Source: Holosporales bacterium (GTDB lineage: Bacteria > Pseudomonadota > Alphaproteobacteria > RUG11792). From it: 10,475 nt of DNA. A program made the position numbers and the translations under genes. The notes beneath the pieces are model-generated. The model ran no database searches, was not told the DNA's origin, and worked only from the letters and a program-made list of their open reading frames with translations. The stretch spans positions 1-10,475 of the forward strand of contig JAISID010000082.1 of NCBI GenBank assembly GCA_031262205.1, read 5' to 3'. Below are positions 1-4,121 of this stretch, piece after piece; position 1 is the stretch's first letter; each line of letters begins with the position of its first letter.

Positions 1-75
1 CAGCTCGGCCGCAGTTAACACTGCGGAAGCCGCCGCCCTCTCAAATATGAAATTTTAATATGTATATTTGTAAAT
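1..75 (+). repeat. Left copy of structured GC-rich repeat, cut by window edge
   Basis: The first 42 bases are identical to the reverse complement of 2624-2665. The next 33 bases match the reverse complement of 2591-2623 with about five differences, so the repeat includes an AT-rich flank as well as the GC-rich arm. The visible part contains one inner hairpin (CCGCAGT / ACTGCGG) and one outer arm (AAGCCGCCGCCCTCTC) of the 88-bp palindromic element seen whole at 2624-2711. The other half presumably lies left of the window. Confidence 0.85.
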
Positions 76-330
76 CCAAATTCACCTTCCAACGTTCCAG
101 AACTTCGTTTGTAAACAAACTAAGGAAGTCTTCCCTCTAATGCTTGCTCTCATTTTCGCTTGCAAATAATTCCTATCGGCGACAACTTTTCTTCCTTTTT
201 AGAGCATATTTTGGCAAATCCCGTTTTACGAAACTTCAACGAATATGCCTTTTTAATTTACCGCCGCCGCAGAGCAATTCTCCCAAAAGAATCGTCCTTA
301 AATATTGAAAATCATCTCCTAAGCACGCGG

Positions 331-352
331 CATACAAATTAGAGTTTGTATG
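331..352. repeat. Perfect 8-bp inverted repeat
   Basis: CATACAAA and TTTGTATG are perfect complements separated by six bases (TTAGAG). Neither strand has a U-run directly after the stem, so it is not an obvious intrinsic terminator. An operator or an mRNA stability hairpin is possible, but no neighbouring gene identifies its role. Confidence 0.5.
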
Positions 353-357
353 AAAAA

Positions 358-404
358 GTATATCGCTAATGTTTCCAAGAGTTTATAAGTACGTTCAAAG
401 TAAT
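358..404 (+). repeat. 47-bp dispersed repeat, copy 1
   Basis: Aligns without gaps to 10429-10475 with 39 of 47 bases identical. The best conserved core is GAGTTTATAAGTACGTT. Both copies are in plus orientation and near tRNA genes: about 75 bp downstream of tRNA-Leu here, and about 250 bp upstream of tRNA-Arg in the other copy. No reading frame is conserved. Confidence 0.65.
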
Positions 405-445
405 CTACCTAATTAGGATCATACCGCATATTAGGGAATAATTCC

Positions 446-470
446 AAAACGCGAATAATCGCTTCTCGCG
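446..470 (-). terminator. Probable terminator of rpmI-rplT-tRNA-Leu operon
   Basis: On the minus strand, starting 10 bases past the CCA end of tRNA-Leu, CGCGA pairs with TCGCG across an 11-base loop and is followed by TTTT. An alternative inner stem GCGA/TCGC with loop TTAT is also possible. The stem is short, so it may be a weak intrinsic terminator or a processing hairpin. Confidence 0.45.
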
Positions 471-480
471 AAAGAAAATC

Positions 481-565
481 TGGTGCGGTCGAGAAGACTC
501 GAACTTCCACGGCTCTCTCCACAGCGACCTCAACGCTGCGCGTCTACCATTTCCGCCACGACCGC
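481..565 (-). tRNA. tRNA-Leu(GAG)
   Basis: An 85-base cloverleaf reads on the minus strand. The acceptor stem is GCGGTCG/CGACCGC and the encoded 3' CCA lies at 481-483. The anticodon stem CAGCG/CGCTG encloses loop TTGAGGT, giving anticodon GAG, which reads CTC and CTT leucine codons. The long variable arm and TTCGAGT T-loop fit a class II leucine tRNA. The 5' end lies only 5 bases after the rplT stop codon, so it is almost certainly cotranscribed and cut out of the ribosomal protein mRNA. Confidence 0.95.
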
Positions 566-570
566 AAAAA

Positions 571-954
571 CTATTTCGCCGCTTTAGATTTTGTTTTTGA
601 CGGTTGGATATTATTTACTTTATTTACTAATTCTTTTATAACCGCTGGATTCTCAACGGCTAACTTTGCAAGAATTTTCCTATCGACCGCAATCTTAGCT
701 TTCGCTAGCCCGTTTATGAAGGTTGAATATTTCATTCCGAGTTCTCTTACCGCAGCGTTTATTCTCTGAATCCAAAGCGCTCTCATTTCCCTTTTTTTAT
801 TTTTTCTGTCTCGATAAGCGTATTGCCATGCTTTTTCAAGCCTTTCGAGAGCGGGTCTAAAACAAGTGGACGATCTGCCTCTAAACCCTTTTGCAAGAGT
901 AAGAACTTTTTTATGTCTTGCTCGCGCCGCAAGCCCTCTTTTTACGCGTGCCAT
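571..954 (-). CDS. rplT: 50S ribosomal protein L20
   Basis: Large-subunit protein that binds 23S rRNA early in assembly. The 127-residue product has the family hallmarks: an Arg/Lys-rich start (MARVKRG, then KGFRGRSS around 23-30), the long basic helix with YRDRKNKKRE around 47-56, and the globular part with LWIQRINAA (60-68) and YSTFINGL (76-83). It is slightly longer than usual (about 115-120) because of a Lys-rich C-terminal extension. The ATG start has AAGGAGA at 964-970. The gene lies 19 bp after rpmI, the classic pairing. In many bacteria L20 represses its own operon by binding the leader. No infC lies upstream and no pheS downstream; a tRNA-Leu gene follows instead. Confidence 0.98.
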   Translation of the reverse strand: MARVKRGLAARARHKKVLTLAKGFRGRSSTCFRPALERLEKAWQYAYRDRKNKKREMRALWIQRINAAVRELGMKYSTFINGLAKAKIAVDRKILAKLAVENPAVIKELVNKVNNIQPSKTKSKAAK

Positions 955-973
955 ATTCTAAAATCTCCTTATA

Positions 974-1168
974 TTACGCATGAAAATAATATGATAAAAC
1001 CTTTTTCGCATCGCTTGGATGCATTAACGTCATCCCTCTTGCATTCCTCAACATTCTATGTCCCCTCTTACGCATATTGTGTCTTTTCCCGCACTGCCCC
1101 ATTTTCACAAGCCCCGTCGCCGTGAAGCGGAATCTTTTTTTAGCGCTGCTCTTTGTCTTCAATTTCAT
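974..1168 (-). CDS. rpmI: 50S ribosomal protein L35
   Basis: Small basic protein of the large ribosomal subunit, 64 residues, the family's usual length. It begins MKLKTKSSAKKRF, has GKRHNMRKR at about 27-35 and RNARG at 41-45, then ends with the DAKKV and Tyr-rich tail seen in alphaproteobacterial L35. The ATG start is preceded by AAGGA at 1176-1180. It is the first gene of the minus-strand unit rpmI - rplT - tRNA-Leu. The TATAAT box at 1270-1275 would give a leader of about 95 bases, long enough for an L20-responsive regulatory structure, though none was demonstrated here. Confidence 0.97.
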   Translation of the reverse strand: MKLKTKSSAKKRFRFTATGLVKMGQCGKRHNMRKRGHRMLRNARGMTLMHPSDAKKVLSYYFHA

Positions 1169-1586
1169 AAACTATTCCTTAAAAAAACTATAAACGCCGC
1201 CGCTATTTGCCCGACAAAAACCCTCTGGACGTTCAATAATTTTTATCCGTCTGCAAAAGTCTAATATCGATTATACAGGTTTATAAAAAACTATGCTAGA
1301 CAAAAGAATCGTCTTAACGTTAAAGAAATCCTTAATACGACTTCGCAAAGACTCGGGGGAAGATTCGTCGCGCGTTCGCAAGCAAACAAATTTTCTAGAA
1401 GCCCAAAGTCCGAAGAAAAAATTTGTTTTGCTTCCGTCAAATATCTTAAAATCAAAATAGGTCGATTATATTTCATCGGCAAAAACGATTACAAACCTGG
1501 TCAGAGTTTAAGTACGGCAGCCATAGTAATCTATTTTTGGGCTTTGTTCGTATAGTCGACCTTTTTTACAAAAGGCTTAATATGAA
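1169..1586. other. Divergent intergenic region between rpmI and the Smr gene
   Basis: Contains the rpmI leader and promoter on the minus strand. On the plus strand a 55-codon ATG frame (1293-1460) overlaps a 96-codon stop-to-stop frame with no start codon (1265-1555). Neither resembles a known family, and both overlap the leader or promoter side of rpmI, so I do not call either a gene. A 6-bp hairpin CCTTTT/AAAAGG at 1560-1575 sits just ahead of the Smr start, with its right arm AAAAGG serving as the likely ribosome binding site. Confidence 0.5.
1270..1275 (-). promoter_or_regulatory. -10 box of the rpmI-rplT-tRNA-Leu promoter
   Basis: Minus-strand TATAAT, preceded by TG directly. No good -35 hexamer is seen at 17-18 bp. 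Transcription would start near 1263 and produce a leader of about 95 bases before rpmI. Confidence 0.5.
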
Positions 1587-2105
1587 ATGAAAATAGAAGA
1601 CGTCAAATTATGGAAAGAATATATAAAATCTGTGAAACAAATTAATAAGCCGAACACAGTCCAATCCTCAAGCGTCGCGTCTAACATACTTAAAAACAAG
1701 CGAAATCCTCCGCGAGAACGAGAGAGCCTTTTCTATGAGAACAGACCGGCTCGTTTGAACGCGGCTGCAAATGAGAAAACCTCGTCGGAATATTCCGACG
1801 TCATAATCCTCAACAAGAAAAACAGACGCAAATTTGTTCCTCAAGCGGAAATAGATTTACACGGCCGCACGAGAGACGTAGACGACGTTTTGGAGACGTT
1901 TTGCTTAAGACGCATAGCGAACGGCGTTAAATGCGTCGCCATTATCACTGGAAAAGGAAAAGGCGTCGTTAAACAAGCGACCATAAATTGGCTAAAATCC
2001 AATCCGAAATTAATAGTCGGATTTTATGAAATAAAAGATTCTAGCGGCGGAAGCGGAGTCTTAGGAGTAAGGCTCAAAATTAAGCGATTCAGACAGTCTA
2101 CTTAA
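1587..2105 (+). CDS. Smr-domain protein (small MutS-related)
   Basis: 172 residues. The C-terminal Smr domain spans about residues 83-166: EIDLHGRT at 88-95, the nucleic-acid-binding loop ITGKGKG at 120-126, and GGSGVLGVRLK at 154-164. Smr domains nick DNA junctions or cleave RNA, depending on the protein. The N-terminal stretch (LWKEYIKSVK, 8-17, then a charged linker) is the layout of stand-alone alphaproteobacterial Smr proteins. The Arg-rich finger often written GxGxxxVxLR is here GSGVLGVRLK. The ATG at 1587 is chosen because the ATG at 1582 runs straight into a stop. AAAAGG at 1570-1575 is the likely ribosome binding site and could be masked by pairing with CCTTTT at 1560-1565. The biological substrate cannot be told from sequence. 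Confidence 0.93.
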   Translation: MKIEDVKLWKEYIKSVKQINKPNTVQSSSVASNILKNKRNPPRERESLFYENRPARLNAAANEKTSSEYSDVIILNKKNRRKFVPQAEIDLHGRTRDVDDVLETFCLRRIANGVKCVAIITGKGKGVVKQATINWLKSNPKLIVGFYEIKDSSGGSGVLGVRLKIKRFRQST

Positions 2106-2197
2106 TTTATAAAGGAATCGCTCCTTGGCGTTCCGTAATTTTGCGATTAACGTCTATCCGCGACTCTGCGGCTCGGCGACGCCCCTTCCCTTTTTAA

Positions 2198-2458
2198 TCA
2201 TATCCTTTGGACGCAAACCTCGTTTACAAAACGTCGAGGCGTTTCTCTTAGAAAATAGTTCCCTAACATGCGGTAACGATCTTGTACATACTTGTACATA
2301 CGGCTCAATTCCCCTTGCGCGAGTTTTAATTTATCGGCTCCATATCGGGGGATATCCCCATTATTCCGCAGCGTATCAACCGCCGCAGCCCCCTTTCCTT
2401 TAAACTGCCCGCGTTTTTTTATATTAAATTTGGAAAACCGGAAGATTAAACGCTTTTC
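2198..2458 (-). pseudogene. Remnant reading frame of unknown protein, running through a repeat copy
   Basis: An 86-codon stop-to-stop frame with no start codon near its beginning. The first ATG is at codon 54. After the part lying in the 74-bp repeat (about the first 20 codons), the sequence has a balanced, protein-like composition with YGADKLKLAQGELSRMY and LRETPRRFVNEV. No family is recognised. Upstream on the same strand, a short ATG frame (2424-2522) beginning MAKLRVRHVKWIF enters the repeat in another frame and stops inside it. This suggests a gene split by the repeat insertion or decayed afterwards. Arg and Gly codon choice (CGG, CGT, GGG) differs from the intact neighbours, which favour AGA and GGA. 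Chance openness cannot be excluded. Confidence 0.3.
2281..2300 (+). repeat. 10-bp tandem duplication
   Basis: CTTGTACATA occurs twice in direct succession. It lies inside the minus-strand remnant frame, where it encodes part of a Tyr/Lys/Val-rich segment. Confidence 0.8.
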
Positions 2459-2472
2459 TTATAAAGCCGCCT
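2399..2472 (+). repeat. 74-bp dispersed repeat, copy 1
   Basis: Aligns gap-free to 8171-8244 with 70 of 74 bases identical and the same orientation. GCGTTT near its left end can pair with AAACGC near its right end in this copy. Its ends carry the similar motifs TAAACTGCC and TAAAGCCGCC. On the minus strand both copies keep the same open frame (containing KRLIFRFSKFNIKKRG), which recalls repeats that tolerate insertion in coding sequence, although both copies here lie outside intact genes. Confidence 0.85.
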
Positions 2473-2590
2473 GTAACTTCCCTGAAAATCCATTTAACAT
2501 GTCTTACCCGTAATTTTGCCATGCGTAACTAGACGCTTCGCTCTAGGCATTTTCTTCTTATCGCGGCGACAGTTAGAGCTTAACTATATT

Positions 2591-2665
2591 ACTTACAAAC
2601 ATACATATTAAAATTGCATTTTGGAGAGGGCGGCGGCTTCCGCAGTGTTAACTGCGGCCGAGCTG
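2591..2665 (-). repeat. Inverted copy of the left-edge repeat
   Basis: Read on the minus strand, this is the same sequence as 1-75: 42 identical bases of the GC-rich arm, then 33 bases of AT-rich flank with about five differences. The match therefore extends beyond the palindromic core, implying duplication of a larger unit. The two copies face each other across the tRNA-Leu/rplT/rpmI/Smr block. Confidence 0.85.
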
Positions 2666-2711
2666 CGAAGCTCGGGTTGGGCCAAGCCGCCTAAAAAGCC
2701 GCCGCCCTCTC
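2624..2711. repeat. 88-bp palindromic element with two nested hairpins
   Basis: The outer arms are perfect 16-bp inverted repeats: GAGAGGGCGGCGGCTT at 2624-2639 and its complement at 2696-2711. Inside lie two adjacent 7-bp hairpins: CCGCAGT/ACTGCGG with loop GTTA (2640-2657) and CCGAGCT/AGCTCGG with loop GCGA (2658-2675). A single-stranded joint of about 20 bases (2676-2695) follows. The whole folds into a three-way junction as DNA cruciform or RNA. Layout and size recall REP/BIME-type or miniature palindromic elements. No transposase gene is in the window. Confidence 0.85.
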
Positions 2712-2782
2712 AAATATAATGTTTATCTACTTCGCGTTACGCGACAATTATTATTTAAAACGCAATTCTAAAAGATTTCTTA

Positions 2783-2811
2783 TTGGAATAAAAAGCGCGG
2801 CAAACTATAAT
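2783..2811 (+). promoter_or_regulatory. Promoter of the MFS-tamB unit
   Basis: A -35-like TTGGAA at 2783-2788, a 17-bp spacer, and a perfect TATAAT at 2806-2811. Transcription would start around 2818, giving a leader of about 28 bases before the GTG at 2846. Confidence 0.6.
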
Positions 2812-2845
2812 TCATTTTAGAAAGACATTAACTATTTTCTTTCTC

Positions 2846-4096
2846 GTGATAAAAAATTTAAAATCGACGCCTCGTAGAAAAATACCTAAAATTGTTTGGC
2901 AAATCGGAACTATGATGTGTTTAATGAACATTTCTTTCGTAATGGCGTATTCTCTTTCAGGCGTATACCTTCGAGAAATTATCGGCGCGTCGATAATTAT
3001 GATTGGCATTCTCGAGGGATTTTGCGAAATCAGCTCGCATTTAATGAAATTATTCTCAGGCATGATAAGCGACTTCTTCGGAAAGAGAAAGGGAATCATG
3101 GTTTGCGGATATATCCTTTCCGTTTTAAGCAGACCGATTCTCGCAATCTCTAACTCCGTAGGCCTAGTATTCTCCGGCAGAATAATGGAACGGCTCGGAA
3201 ACGGGCTGCAAGGAACCCCAAGAGACGCGATGATCGCAGATTTAGTCCCAAGAGAAAAAATTGGGAGGTCTTATGGATTCGCAAGAAGTTTGGCGTACAT
3301 AGGCTCTTTGTTAGGCGGCGGACTCGCGTTCCTAGCAATGAGAGCGACTAATAACGACTATCAGGCGGTTTTCGCAATAGCGTCTTTTCCCGCTGCTTTC
3401 GCGCTTCTTATTTTACTTTTCTGCATTAAAGAACCCAAGAAAAACGAGGCGACAACCGCGTCTGATAAATCGCCCTCCCCGCCTAAAGCCAAAACGAAAT
3501 TTTCCTTTAAAAACTTTAAATATATGGGAACCGCGTTTTGGATACTCATGATAATCAACGCGATCTTCATGACGGCGAAAATGAACGAAACGTTTTTGAT
3601 TTTAAGAATGAACGCGGATTTTGAGAAAGACCCCATGTTCGCCCCTATCATTATGATAGTTTTCAATCTTGGAAACGCATTATCTTCATATCCAGTAGGA
3701 TTGCTAGGCGACAAAATTAGGAGGATAAATTTGCTATGCATAGGAATGTTTTCTTTAATATTAGCGGATATTATAATGTATTCCGCCGCTTCGCTTAACG
3801 CTATGTACGTCGGCGTTTTGTTCTGGGGAATACAATTCGGCTCGACGCAAAACGTATTTATATCTTTGATTGCGGAGAATGTTCCTCAAAATCTCAAGGG
3901 AACGGGAATAGGCATTTACTGGTTAGTAAACGCATTCGCCGGATTCTTAGCGGATGCCTTGGCAGGATTTGTAGCGCATCGTTATTCGCTAGAATATATA
4001 TTCGTCTCCAGCGGAATGGTCGGCATCGTCGCGTTGCTAGCGTTACTTTTTATGACGCCTCTTATTGCGTCTTATAAAAGAAAGAAAGTTACGTAA
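2846..4096 (+). CDS. Major facilitator superfamily transporter
   Basis: A 416-residue inner-membrane permease, about the family norm, with roughly 12 hydrophobic segments in two halves. A hydrophilic central loop (about 195-228, Lys/Pro/Ser-rich) separates them. MFS motif A lies between helices 2 and 3 (GMISDFFGKRKG, 72-83) and a second version in the C half (GLLGDKIRR, 285-293). The segment RLGNGLQGTPRDAMIAD (116-132) is typical of bacterial MFS exporters related to multidrug and small-molecule efflux proteins. Substrate is unknown. The GTG start is chosen because the first ATG (2911) would remove part of the first membrane helix, and the frame upstream closes at 2789-2791 with no better start. 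The ribosome site is weak (AGAAAG, 2819-2824). The gene is followed after 25 bp by tamB, so they are probably cotranscribed. Confidence 0.92.
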   Translation: MIKNLKSTPRRKIPKIVWQIGTMMCLMNISFVMAYSLSGVYLREIIGASIIMIGILEGFCEISSHLMKLFSGMISDFFGKRKGIMVCGYILSVLSRPILAISNSVGLVFSGRIMERLGNGLQGTPRDAMIADLVPREKIGRSYGFARSLAYIGSLLGGGLAFLAMRATNNDYQAVFAIASFPAAFALLILLFCIKEPKKNEATTASDKSPSPPKAKTKFSFKNFKYMGTAFWILMIINAIFMTAKMNETFLILRMNADFEKDPMFAPIIMIVFNLGNALSSYPVGLLGDKIRRINLLCIGMFSLILADIIMYSAASLNAMYVGVLFWGIQFGSTQNVFISLIAENVPQNLKGTGIGIYWLVNAFAGFLADALAGFVAHRYSLEYIFVSSGMVGIVALLALLFMTPLIASYKRKKVT

Positions 4097-4121
4097 AAAT
4101 GATTTTTAAAGAGATTTTTAA

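Larger units (their letters stand above)
76..480. other. Gene-poor stretch downstream of the tRNA-Leu operon
   Basis: No convincing gene. The longest plus-strand frame (160-342, TTG start) has no recognisable product, and minus-strand frames are under 40 codons. The stretch holds several small inverted repeats: GTTTG/CAAAC at 107-120, GGAAG/CTTCC at 124-134, a perfect 8-bp stem at 331-352, and the palindrome CCTAATTAGG at 408-417. It also holds a copy of a 47-bp dispersed repeat (358-404) and the probable terminator of the minus-strand operon (446-470). Confidence 0.6.
2106..2845. other. 740-bp stretch without an intact gene
   Basis: Between the Smr gene and the MFS gene. In order it holds a broken minus-strand reading frame (2198-2458), a 10-bp tandem duplication (2281-2300), the 12-bp palindrome GGGGATATCCCC (2348-2359), a 74-bp dispersed repeat (2399-2472), an inverted copy of the left-edge repeat with the complete 88-bp three-hairpin element (2591-2711), and a promoter for the MFS-tamB pair (2783-2811). 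The plus-strand frame 2125-2403 is Pro/Ser/Cys-rich and looks like the shadow of the minus-strand remnant. Confidence 0.6.

Noticed and set aside
160..342. Plus-strand 60-codon frame near the left edge
   Set aside because: TTG start with no ribosome site, no recognisable product, and its sequence runs into the 331-352 inverted repeat.
823..1264. Plus-strand frames across rplT/rpmI
   Set aside because: They are antisense shadows of two certain ribosomal protein genes, and their composition is rich in Ser, Pro, His and Cys.
2125..2513. Plus-strand frames of 92 and 73 codons
   Set aside because: Pro/Ser/Cys/Leu-rich composition is typical of shadow frames; the minus strand reads more like protein over the same bases.
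1..2711. Composite transposon bounded by the inverted repeats
   Set aside because: No transposase or cargo-type genes; the interior is essential ribosomal and tRNA genes plus an Smr gene.
2732..2744. TCGCG/CGCGA hairpin as a terminator
   Set aside because: Five-base stem with no T-run after it and no gene ending nearby on that strand.
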